Positions 40,201 through 50,623 of a stretch of 64,000 bases of DNA are shown here, piece by piece (the first letter of the stretch is position 1; each line of letters opens with the position of its first letter). Both the position numbers and the translations under genes were made by a program. The notes below the pieces were generated by a model. It was not told the DNA's origin, ran no database searches, and worked only from the letters and a program-made list of their open reading frames with translations. Origin of the DNA: Artemisia argyi (Eukaryota; Streptophyta; Magnoliopsida; Asterales; Asteraceae); contig CM060708.1 in the NCBI GenBank assembly GCA_030686995.1, positions 182,469,115 to 182,533,114 on the forward strand. Reading direction: 5' to 3'.

Positions 40201-40972
40201 CCTTGCTGTCAGCTTCTAGAAACACCCAATGATTGGGTAATTAATTTGTGTACGAAGGTAATTTTGAGGAAGGGGGTGAATAGTAACCTGGTAAAATGGA
40301 GGGAAGGGGAATTGGGGATTTTTGGTTTTTATTATTTTGACTGTTGAGGTGTTTGACCGGGTATAAAAGGGTGGGTTTGGATCGGGTTGTTATTTGGCAG
40401 GTCAGGTAAGGTGTTGGGTTTAGTGGGTTATTGGTGGATTGGGATTATGATATAAAGATTGGGTTGGATGAATTTATTTAGATAAATGGATCCAGTTAGT
40501 GTAGGAAATATAGGAAAAGGACTTGTTTTGTAATTTTTAAAAATACAAGGACCATAGCTGCCATTTTCTCAAAGATAATTCCAAGGGCCATTCTTGTTAT
40601 TTTCTGATTCATGGAGGATTGACTTTGACTTTTCTTCAAATATATCTTCAAAGGATCATTTTTGGCAATTTCTAGAACTTGAGGGACTGAAAGTGTAAAT
40701 TCTTCAAACTTTGACCATGGACTATTCTTGAAACTTTATGAAACTTCCGGGTCTTTCTTTGACATTTTGAGCTTTTATTCTTCCCCGGCTCTGGCTTTTG
40801 ACCTTTTTATATTCTCGTGCTCGTTTTTGTCAGTTTTGGCTTGATTTTTGTCCATTTTTCACATATCCGTACCTGCACATACACAAATACAAAAATACAC
40901 ATTTTCTTGGCATATTTGGTATTTTTGGTCTGATTTTGGGTCTAAAAAGGATGTGTGAATAAGCACACATCA
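37274..40972 (-). mobile_element. Solo LTR, 3.7 kb, in Tekay gag
   Basis: Begins TGATAACGTG and ends CACACATCA. Flanks are TTAGA (37269-37273) and TTGGA (40973-40977), a 5-bp duplication with one change; the right copy keeps the gag codon. The orientation follows from its left end, which resembles the left end of the Athila-like LTRs (CCCAGGGTCGTTCTCCCAACG against CCCCGGGTCGTTAAATCCC). TATATATA near 40019-40028 may be its promoter. No primer site or gene is inside. The whole is AT-rich with many AAGCTAA motifs, also frequent in the Athila-like LTR. Confidence 0.7.
37901..37990 (+). repeat. Possible tRNA-derived SINE fragment within the solo LTR
   Basis: GGTTCGAACC at 37958-37967 is a perfect B-box, and TGGTGCAGATGG at 37901-37912 is an acceptable A-box. 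Their spacing, 57 nt, is longer than in a tRNA. No tRNA cloverleaf can be drawn. It may be a SINE head or chance. Confidence 0.3.
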
Positions 40973-41844
40973 TTGGACTAATCCGCTGGTTCGAATGGAG
41001 CGAATCAGTATTCTCCCGTAGCAACTGTACTGAGGACTGTAAAGTCAAGTTTGCTACTGGTACTCTTATAGAAGAGGATCTATCTTGGTGGAACTCATAT
41101 GCCCAACCTATGGGTATTGAGGAAGCTTATAAGACTACCTGGACTGAGTTCAAGGATCTTCTGATTAAGAAGTACTGTCCCTTAACTAAAGTTAAGAAAA
41201 TGGAAGATGAGTTTTATAACTTGACTTTGAAGGGGAATGATATCAAAACTTACATTAGGAGATTTTCAGGAATTGGCAACTTTGTGTCCTACAATGGTGC
41301 CAACTACTGAAAAGACAATGGAAGTTTTCATCGGGGATTTGCCTCGAAGTTTCGAAGGGAATGTTACTGTCTCTAAACCTCAAACTTTTAAGGAAGCCAT
41401 TACCATCACTCAAAGGTTAATGGATCAAGTAACAAAGCAAAACTCTGTGCCAGTACCCAACGATAACAAACGAAAGTTCAATGACAAAAGAACTTTCAAC
41501 AATAACAACAACTACCGTAACCCTAACACCAATAATCATACTAATCCTTACCCACTACCAAACCAAAGGAAAGAAGCTACTAGAGCTTATGTTGCCACTC
41601 CAACTGCGAGAAGTGGTTATGCTGGAAAGCCCATCTGTGTAAGAGATGTGCTTTAAATCACACAGGACCTTGCTTTGTTAAGTGTAATACTTGTAATAAG
41701 GTGGGTCATCAGACCAAGGATTGTAGACTCAAGGAACCTGCCTCTGGAAGCAATCAGCTACCATTGAGAGTTACTTGTCATGCCTGTGGAGAGAAAGGAC
41801 ATTATGCAAATAAATGTCAAAAGAAGAATACTGATGATGCCTAA

Positions 41845-44116
41845 GGGAGAGCCTACATGTTAATGGATAGGAATGCTCAGCTAGACCCGAACGTAGTTAC
41901 GGGTATGTTTCCTCTAAATCATCATCTAGCTAGAGTATTATTTGATTTTGGAGCCGATAGAATTTCGTATCTATATTTCTTGCTTCTAGAATTAAGGTTC
42001 CACCCCATACCTTAGATGCCTATTACGATATAGAAATGGCCGACGGAAACTTAGTTAGTACAAACACCGTTATCCAGGGTTGTACTCTATCCTTGTTAAA
42101 CAAACCTTTCAAAATCGATCTCATGCCGATTAAACTCAGTAGTTTCAACGTTGTTGTTGGTATGGATTGGTTGTCCAAGAATCATGCCAAAATTCTTTGT
42201 GACGCAAAAACCATTCATATTCCTGTCAACGGTGAAACATTAATCATCCGAGGAGATCAGAGTAGATCCCGACTAAATCTCATCTCATGCATCAAAACCG
42301 AAAGGTTTATATCCCGCGGTTGTCAAGTCTTCGTAGTCCGTAATGGATAAGAAGCCAGACGAAAAATGACTAGAAGATATCCCCGTAGTTAGGGAATTCC
42401 CAGAAGTTTTCCCTAAGGATCTACCTAGCCTTCCTCCTATTCGTCAAGTAGAATTCTAAATCGACTTAATTCCCGGAGTGGCACCCATAGCTCGATCACC
42501 CTACAGATTAGTTCCTTCGGAGATAAAGGAACTATGTGATCAACTCCAATTAGCCTATCGAGGTTTCATTCTCCCGAGTACATCACCCTGGAGAGCTCCT
42601 GTCTTATTCATTAAGAAGAAAGATGGATCTTTTAGGATGTGTATCGATTATCGTGGGTTGAATAAACTCACCATTAAGAATCATTACCCGTTACCCAGGA
42701 TTGATGACTTATTCGACCAACTTCAAGGTTCGAGCGTCTATTCGAAAATCAACTAACGATCTGGTTATCATCAACTGAGAGTGAGGGATGAAGATATTCC
42801 TAAGACCGCTTTCAGAACGAGATATGGACACTATGAATTTCAAGTGATGCCATTGGGTTTGACAAACGAACCTGTGGTTTTCATGGACCTCATAAACCAT
42901 ATGTGTACACCATAGTTGGATAAATTTGTAATTGTGTTCATTGATGATATCCTCATCTATTCTCGTAACCAGGAAGAGCACGCCACTTATTTGAGAATAA
43001 TCCTTGAATTACTCAAGAAGGAGAAACTTTATGCAAAGTTCTCAAAGTGTGATTTTTGGATTAGTGTCGTGAAATTTCTCGGACACTTAATTGATAATCA
43101 AGGAATTTACGTGAAATTTCTCGGACACTTAATTGATAATCAAGGAATTTACGTCGATCCCGCCAAAATAGAAGCCGTTAGGAATTGCACATTTCCCACG
43201 ACTCCCACCGAAATACGTCAATTCTTAGGACTCGCTGGTTACTATCGATGGTTTATCGAAGGTTTTTCAAGGATTGCGAAACCTTTAACCGAGTTAACCT
43301 AGAAAAACAAAAGGTTTATCTGGGGAAAGGACCAGGAGTTAGCTTTCAAACTTCTGAAGACGAAGTTGTATGAAGCTCCAATTCTGGCATTACCCGAGGG
43401 AAACGACGGTTTCGTTGTTTATTTTGATGCCTCTCATCAAGGTCTAGGAGTTGTGTTGATGCAAAGAAACAGGGTTATTGCCTATGCATCACGACAACTC
43501 AAGACACATGTGAAAAACTACACCATACACGATCTTGAATTAGGAGCAGTCTTCTTCACTCTTAGAATATGGAGACACTATCTGTATGGCACAAAATGTA
43601 CGGTTTTCACCGATCATAAAGGCCTACAACATATTCTAGATCAAAAAGAGTTGAACATGAGACAACGACGTTGGCTAAAACTTCTCACTGATTACAATTG
43701 TGAGATTCGTAATCACCCTGGTAAGGCTAATGTAGTAGCAGATGCCTTGAGCCGAAAGGAACGAATCAAACTTCTTAGAGTTAGGTCATTAGTTGGGACA
43801 TTTTATCCTAATATACCTTCCCAAATCCTCAAAGCCCAAAACAAAGCCCCCAAAGAAGAGAATCTCAAATCTGAGAACTTGCGAGGGATGGACAAGGCTT
43901 TTGAAGTACGTCCTGATGGAACTTGTTGTATCAAGAATCGGAGTTGGTTACCACATTTTGGTAATTTAAGAAACTTGATCATGCACGAGTCCCATAAATC
44001 CAAATACTCTATTCATCCGGCTTCTGATAAGATGTATCAGGATCTGAAGAAATACTGTTGGTGGCCCAACATGAAGGCAACTGTTGTTGAATATGTGGGC
44101 AAGTGTTTAACGTGCT
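41845..44116 (+). pseudogene. Tekay pol: protease, RT, RNase H and integrase zinc domain, defective
   Basis: The protease site reads FDFGADR where DSGA is expected, so the catalytic motif is damaged. RT starts at about 42478 (SPYRLVPSE, then [17 protein letters not shown]). It is cut by TAA at 42754-42756, and its active-site block FIDDILIYS lies near 42940. A 42-bp in-frame duplication (43069-43110 and 43111-43152) doubles 14 residues beginning [10 protein letters not shown]. Another stop lies near 43300. RNase H ([22 protein letters not shown]) runs 43366-43770. The integrase HHCC domain (HESHKSK, then CLTC) ends at 44116, where the Athila-like element begins. Confidence 0.85.
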
Positions 44117-47100
44117 TGACTCCTCCCAAACCAACCAGTCAGCCGTGTGCAGCTGTTAGGCCCACCTGGGAGAAAGTGCAAGTTAATATTGACCGTGGAA
44201 GTATAGGGAAATCCCCGGGTCGTTAAATCCCAACGAGATTGAAATTGTATTTGTAAACGATTAGGAAAGTGAGTGGTACTGAGGACAGTAACAAAGATGA
44301 TTTGAGGGTTGATTATACTACTGATTGCTTGATATTTGGAAAATATGAAATTATAACAGAAATACAGATATAAGCACAAAATCAGATAATCAGATAACAG
44401 ACAAAGAAAAGTGGTATTTAACAAGTTACAAACTACAGGGGTAAAAAGTGAAACTTTTGAAAACTTAAAATTAAAGAAAATGGAAATTGAAATTAAAATT
44501 ATGAAAATGATTATTATAATATTTAATTACTATTTAATTAATAAAACTAATTAAAATCTAATTTAAAACTTAATTTAAATTAACTAAAAATCACAACTAT
44601 TACAAATTAACTTAAAAACTTAAATAAATAATTTCTAAACCTAAATAAGAACTTGAAGAAAGTATAAAAAATGAAAATAAATATTTTTGTCTTTTTATAA
44701 GTATTTTATTAATTAATAACAATTTAATTTAATTAATCTAATTAAACTATTTTAAATTACTATTAATACTAAATTACCTTAGAAAATTATGATAAAATTT
44801 ATAAAACTATTTAATTACTACAGGAATACTAAAAAATTATAAAAAATTACTAAAAATTATATTTAAGCTAATTGACTAATTAATTACTTTTAAGCTAATT
44901 TAATTAATTTAAATAAGAAAATTAGAAAATGGACAGTGGAAATTATGAAACTATTTTTTAAAAGTCTTAACTACTTTATAAAACTTAGGAAAAATATAAA
45001 ATTCTACTTTAGTTAATTAAAATTTAAAGAAATCTATTTAATTACTAATATTACTTATTTAATTATTTAAACTAATTTTAAATCTAATAAATAGTAAACT
45101 GCTTAGGAAAATTCTAAGAAAATTATTTTAACTACTTTAAGGTACTAAGTAATTTATAAAATTATAAAATTGGACAAGTGCTTATTAATAAGCTAAGATG
45201 AAAATTAATTAGATAATTTCTATTAAATAGAAGCTATCACTATTTTTATGTTTGCTTTTTCTGGTTTTTCTTTTATAAAACTACTTAAATACTTAAATAA
45301 TGAAACTTTAACAAAGACAACTACTTTGGAAATCAAGAATAAGCACTGTAAGTGCTTATTTGCTTATACAGTTGACTATGGTTGACTAAATTAAGAAATA
45401 AGCTAAGTTGAGGTTATGTGGGGTCCACTATGGTGAAATCTGGTTTACCTAAGTTACTTATACCTAATTAAGCTAGATGTGGTGAGATAAGCTCTTAGGA
45501 TAAGCTGGAAAGCTCAAATAAGCAATTGCTTATTTGGTTTCTGACTCAGAAGTGAGACAGACTTTAGGGACAAGTTTAGGTGGGGTCCACTGATCTATAG
45601 GTCAAACTAAGGGTCAAGTTTTGAACCTGGGTAGGAGGGGGGTTGTAAGAAGCTAAGTTTTAGGTGTGGGACCTACTGGTGTGGGCTGCAGCCACCACTA
45701 AAGTTGGTGGTGTGGTGGTGGTAAGCTCGTGCAAAGGGTATTGGTTTGCCCTGCAGTCCACTTTCAATGAGTGTGGGGTCCACAGAAGTAAAAGAGGGTT
45801 CAAACTAAACCTAGGGGTTCAAATATGGGTTGATAAGCTACAAATTAAACCAAGAAGCTAAGCTTTTGGCTTACTAATAAGCTCTGTGTGAGCCTTTGAA
45901 TTGGTGATCATATACTGAGTGCTCAGTATAGCTTTTTGAAATAAGTTACAAACTAGGGTCTTAAAAGCTATGCTACAATAAGCTAAAGGCTAGACTAAAC
46001 CTAGATGTGAAAAGCTGATGTATTAAGCTATAATTAAGCTAAATCCTAGGATGTGGGGTCCACTGAGTTGGTCAGAAATCACCACCAAAGTGGTGGTGAT
46101 GGACTGGGTCTGAATGAGCAGGGCACACCTTTGCCCTGCAAGTGAGTTTGAAGGTCTGTGGGGCCCAGGGTAAAATTCTTAAAATTATAAGCTATGTGGG
46201 ATACTGAAGTAGAGGTGGTAGACAACAAGTCCTCAAAAGCTCAAAGCCTAGATCCTAATACTAAAATCTACAAAAATCCCTTAAGTTTTGAGAAAATTTG
46301 ATAAGAGCAAATTTGACTTTTGAGGAAAACTTGCTAGTTTGACTTATATGAGATTCTAACACTTCTAATTGACTGATTAAGTTGTAATAAGCTATGTTAG
46401 ACCTAAAATAAGCTAAAGCTTAAAGATATGAGCTAATGTGAGGGTTTGTGGATCACAAATCCTTGACAGTTAACTGTCAAGGGATTTGTAAGTGGATTTT
46501 GACTTATGGCTTAAAGTGGACTTGTTTTCTAGGTTACACTTACTTGTTTTAGCCTAAGTAAGATTATTTAGACCACAATCAACAACTGAAAACCTTATTT
46601 AACCCTTGAACTCAGTTAATCCAAACACTCCCTATAAAACTGAAAATGGTGATTTCCAAAGATTTATACTAATTTAAACCATGAAACTGATTTTAAATTT
46701 CATAATATCATATAATAAGATTAAATGAACATAAATCAACAATAATACAAGCATAAAACTCAGAGATGATACTTATACTACTTGACTGTGAGATTTAAGA
46801 AAGTAAATAACAAGTTATTTCACTAAACAACCTATCAATCTTGAACCACAACGACACTTTAAATATATTAATTAAACATAAGAAACACAGAAAATGGCAA
46901 TGATAATCAAGATTAATAAAGATGCAATACAAAGACAGTTATGAGATTTTTTTGAAACTTACAATTTTGCTTTCCTGCTCAAACCATGAACCAAGAACAA
47001 CCTATTTCCTCCCCTGAGGATCTAAACCAATACTCCAAGCTGCTTCCTTTCCAAATCACCTCTGAATCCCAGAAATCAAGTTCAAATTGCCACAGTTGAC

Positions 47101-48228
47101 TTTAGTTGACCAATTTGTAATTTGATAGATTTTTTATATTAAACTAATTAGTAGGTTACTAAAAGCTTTATTGAGCTTATGGGAGCTTATATGAACTTAT
47201 TCAATCCATTAAACCATACAGTAATAACAACACAGATTATTTGTAATTTTGAAATGAGAATAAAAATTGCACAACTTGAGAAAACAACACAAACTTGAAT
47301 TTTATTAACTAAAAGATTACTAGTACACTGAGGATGCTTAAACTGAAACTTGAAAGCTTAGATTACACTTGAACTTTTGAAACAAACTAATTTGACATAC
47401 ACTTTTTTAAAATTAAATCTAGATAGCTAACTCTTCTGCTTCTCTTCATCTTTATAGGTGAGAATGAGCATCCAGGTGTCCTCAGGGACTTTTCCCACTT
47501 CATCTGAGCCCTTGATTATGTCCAATTGATATCCACCGTTTAAACCAACTTTTGGCGCCAAAGTCCTCCACGTTAACTTGGGGGCAAAGGTTTGCAATTA
47601 AAGATTGTTGGAGGTTTGTGGAGGTGTCAGGAGGCAAAGGGTGATGTTTTATGCAAGTTGGGGCTGTTTTGAAGAAAACAGAGGACAAAAAGGTGGTTTG
47701 GAGGGAAAATTAGTGTAGATAGCATTAAATGGGGTATGGGTTTGCTGTGAGGTGGAAAGGAGGGTTTAGGGGAGTAGGGGGTGAGGTGGAGTGGTGAGGT
47801 GGTGATGGAATACCACCTGGTTTTGGTGAAGCAGGGGTGGGGGAGAAGAGGCTACAGTGGTGGTGGTTTGAGTGGTGAGGGACCATTTTTGCCAATTTTG
47901 TAACTTGAGGGGTAAAAGTTGCCAGTTTGTGTAAACTTTCATCCAGGGATCATTTGTGAATATTTTTGGTTTCCCAAGGACTTAAGTTGACTTTTCATTT
48001 ATTTTAAACCTTCAAGGACTAGTTTTGACAATATTTGAAACTTGAGGGACTGAAACTGCCAATTATGCAAACTTTGTACGTTTTTCATTTGTTTTTGCAT
48101 ATTTTGTATTTGAAACATATAAAACACAGTTCTAAGATATTTTAAGTATTATGATGCATTTTTGAGTGTTTTTGTATGTTTTGGCAGTTCAGATTGGTAT
48201 AAAATGATGAGTATTTAGACACTCATCA
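44117..48228 (-). repeat. 3' LTR of the Athila-like element, 4.1 kb
   Basis: Directly repeated by 55597-60182. It lacks about 470 bp present in the 5' LTR (59364-59830 region), the join being near 47880, and an 11-bp insertion. The LTR is AT-rich, with many AAGCTAA/TTAGCTT motifs and several inverted repeats: 45338-45360 (AATAAGCACT / AGTGCTTATT) and 46455-46489 (hairpin around TTGACAGTTAACTGTCAA). Short frames inside, repeated in the other LTR, are not genes. Confidence 0.95.
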
Positions 48229-48240
48229 ATCCCCCACACT
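48229..48240 (-). other. Polypurine tract of the Athila-like element
   Basis: AGTGTGGGGGAT on the minus strand lies immediately before the 3' LTR, as expected for the plus-strand primer of a Ty3/Gypsy element. Confidence 0.7.
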
Positions 48241-49222
48241 AAACTATTGCTAGTCCCTAGCAATCTATTTGAGAAAAAATTAATGGATTTTTACTCTTTA
48301 CCAAAAGCCATCACTTCTGGAGTAGCCAGGTGTAAGAACTGTGGCACACCTGATAACCGTGTGATTTTTAGCAAACCACCAGCTGTCAACGGATTTGATT
48401 TGTCTTTACCAAAAGCCGTTTGCTTCTGGACTAGCCAACTCTTGATGGAATAGTCAACATCTTGGTGAGCTGATTACCAATTATGGTTTTTCCACTGCCT
48501 TTACCACAAGCCATAATCTTGCGGGCTAGTCAACTCATTCGCTTTAAGGGATATGGGGAGCTGAGGAACCATACAATTGTTGGCAAATTGCAAGCCATCA
48601 ACGGTTTTGAGAAGTCTTTACCAAGAGCCGTTTGCTCCTGGACTAGCCAATCCTGTTGTGGGTTAGACATGGAGGATTGATACCATTATTTGCATTTCTA
48701 AGTGTGAAAAAACTGATAATTTTGATCAAATGGGGGTTCTTGATGGAACATGGGTTTTGCATTCGTGAGAACGCTCCCCCACACTTAGAACTGAATATTG
48801 CCCTCAATATTCACAGTACTTGGTGTCCCACCAAGACTTAGAACGTAAGGAGGCAATACTATTAACCTTTTTATTTTACTCTATTTTCATACAAACTCAC
48901 TTTTTTCTTTTTATTTGTCTTATACCATTTTTTTTTTTTTTTTTTTTGAAAAAAATATTTTACATATGTACAACATGTGGTTCGTCTCCCCCACACTAGG
49001 GTGTTAGAAAGGGATGAGAAGACAGAAATATGGGTGACGACCCATATTGCTACTGTTTTTGATTACCGAGTCGCTAGCTTGACTCGACCTCGAATTGATT
49101 TGTCCATGAGGTAGCTTGTTTTTGATTCCCGAGTCTCTAGCTTGACTCGACCCCGAATTAAAATTGTCCTTGGGGAAACTTGTTTTTGATTACCGAGTCG
49201 TTAGCTTGACTCGACCCCGAAT
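48241..49222 (-). repeat. 3' non-coding region of the Athila-like element with two repeat arrays
   Basis: Between integrase and 3' LTR there is no env-like gene. About 48290-48655 holds four diverged copies of a phrase like TCTTTACCAAAAGCCGTTTG with CTGGACTAGCCAA, spaced 100-120 bp. At 49054-49244, overlapping the end of the integrase frame, three copies of a 63-64 bp unit begin TGTTTTTGATTACCGAGTC. Each contains the hairpin CGAGTC-GCTAGCTT-GACTCG or a variant. These arrays may mark packaging or 3'-end signals, which is a guess. Confidence 0.7.
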
Positions 49223-50623
49223 TTATTGGTCCATGGGGTAAGTTTGGAGATCCGGGACAACCATTGGTTGTATGTCCCCTCCAAAATAGTGTTTTAACCG
49301 ATAACCATTTACTTTAAAATTGGGACCGTCGGGTTGTAATAACTCAACAGTTCCATATGGGTATACTTTTGTTATAGTAAATGGTCCAGACCAACGGGTT
49401 TTTAGTTTACCCGAGAAAATTTTTAACCTTGAATTGAAAAGAAGAACTTTGTCACCAACGTTGAAAACGCGGTTCTTTATTTTAGAGTCATGTATTTTTT
49501 TAGTCTTTTCTTTATAGATTAAAGAATTTTCATAAGCTTGATCACGTAATTCATTTAGTTCATTTAGTTGAACTTTACGGTGATCTCCCGCTGTCTGAAG
49601 GTCGAAATTTGCATGTTTTAAGGCCCAATAGGCCTTATGTTCTAATTCGATCGGAAGATGACATGCTTTCCCGTACACTAGCTTATATGGAGTACACCCT
49701 ATGGGTGTTTTGTAAGCAGTGCGGAAAGCCCACAATGCATCGTCCAGCTTATCCGACCAAGAGGCACGGTTTTCACCAACCGTCCTCTCGAGAATTCTCT
49801 TAATACCCCGATTTGAGACCTCCACCTGCCCACTTGTTTGGGGGTGGTATGCTGTAGAAAGACGGTGAGTTACACCATATTTCAGCATTACTCTCGCAAA
49901 TTGTTCATTGCAAAAGTGAGTACCACGATAACTGATAATGGCACGAGGAGTCCCGAATTTGGCAAAGAGCGACTTTAAAAATTTAACAACTACTCGGGCA
50001 TCATTGGTAGGTAAGGCTTTTGCCTCAACCCATTTTGACAGATAGTCGACAGCGACGAGTATATACTTATTCCCTCGTGAAGACGGGAATGGCCCCATAA
50101 AATCAATGCCCCACATATCAAATATTTCACAGAATTGGATGGCGTTTTGCGGCATCTCATTCTTTTTAGAAATATTCCCGTGACGCTGGCAAGCCTTACA
50201 GGTTTTGATAAGTTCATGGGCGTCTTTATAGATCGTGGGCCAAAAGAATCCTGAATCAAACACCTTTTTGGCGGTATAGTTTGGGTTATGATGTCCCCCC
50301 GTGGGTCCATCATGACAAGCTTTAAGAATTTCCATGGCTTCTTGGCCATGGACACACCGTCGGATGACTTGATCCGCACATATTTTGAACAAGTAGGGGT
50401 CGTCCCAGAAGTAATGTTTTACATCTTTAAAGAATTTTCTTTTCTGTTGGGACGACATCCCTTTCACAACGAAATTTCCCGCACGGTAATTTGCAAAGTC
50501 GGCAAACCATGGGGTGGTGGTATTATCCCGGTTAGAGATGAGATTTAGAGTCTCCAGAGGAAAAGTTTCATTAATTTCTTTTCTCTCGAGAATATCCTGA
50601 TGAGGATTTTCTAACTGGGACAA
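49223..50623 (-). CDS. Athila-like integrase, catalytic Asp replaced
   Basis: This frame of 466 codons overlaps the end of the upstream polyprotein in another frame and has no good start of its own (it opens at TTG). It holds the HHCC zinc domain near residues 104-145 ([14 protein letters not shown]), the core with the first Asp in [13 protein letters not shown], and Glu in GQVEVSNRG. It also has a C-terminal part with [15 protein letters not shown]. At the second catalytic position, residue 232 (codon 49930-49928), the sequence is SYRGTHF, where the family has Asp before RGTHF. A DDE integrase without that Asp should not join strands. It normally belongs to the same polyprotein as the RT. 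Confidence 0.85.
   Translation of the reverse strand: MSQLENPHQDILERKEINETFPLETLNLISNRDNTTTPWFADFANYRAGNFVVKGMSSQQKRKFFKDVKHYFWDDPYLFKICADQVIRRCVHGQEAMEILKACHDGPTGGHHNPNYTAKKVFDSGFFWPTIYKDAHELIKTCKACQRHGNISKKNEMPQNAIQFCEIFDMWGIDFMGPFPSSRGNKYILVAVDYLSKWVEAKALPTNDARVVVKFLKSLFAKFGTPRAIISYRGTHFCNEQFARVMLKYGVTHRLSTAYHPQTSGQVEVSNRGIKRILERTVGENRASWSDKLDDALWAFRTAYKTPIGCTPYKLVYGKACHLPIELEHKAYWALKHANFDLQTAGDHRKVQLNELNELRDQAYENSLIYKEKTKKIHDSKIKNRVFNVGDKVLLFNSRLKIFSGKLKTRWSGPFTITKVYPYGTVELLQPDGPNFKVNGYRLKHYFGGDIQPMVVPDLQTYPMDQ

Larger units (their letters stand above)
37182..41844 (+). pseudogene. Tekay gag, interrupted and frameshifted
   Basis: The gag frame reads SYKEFMSCQPFNFKGTEGVV up to 37273, then continues from 40978 with [13 protein letters not shown], the usual Tekay/Del gag sequence, so the 3.7 kb LTR between them is an insertion. 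Near 41266 an extra T in TTTTC shifts the frame. The second frame runs to 41656 with TMEVFIGDLPRSFEGNV and AITITQRLMDQVTK. Two CCHC zinc knuckles follow near 41680-41815 (CNTCNKVGHQTKDC and CHACGEKGHYANKC). A TAA at 41842-41844 ends this part. Gag would form the capsid-like particle; this copy cannot. Confidence 0.8.
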
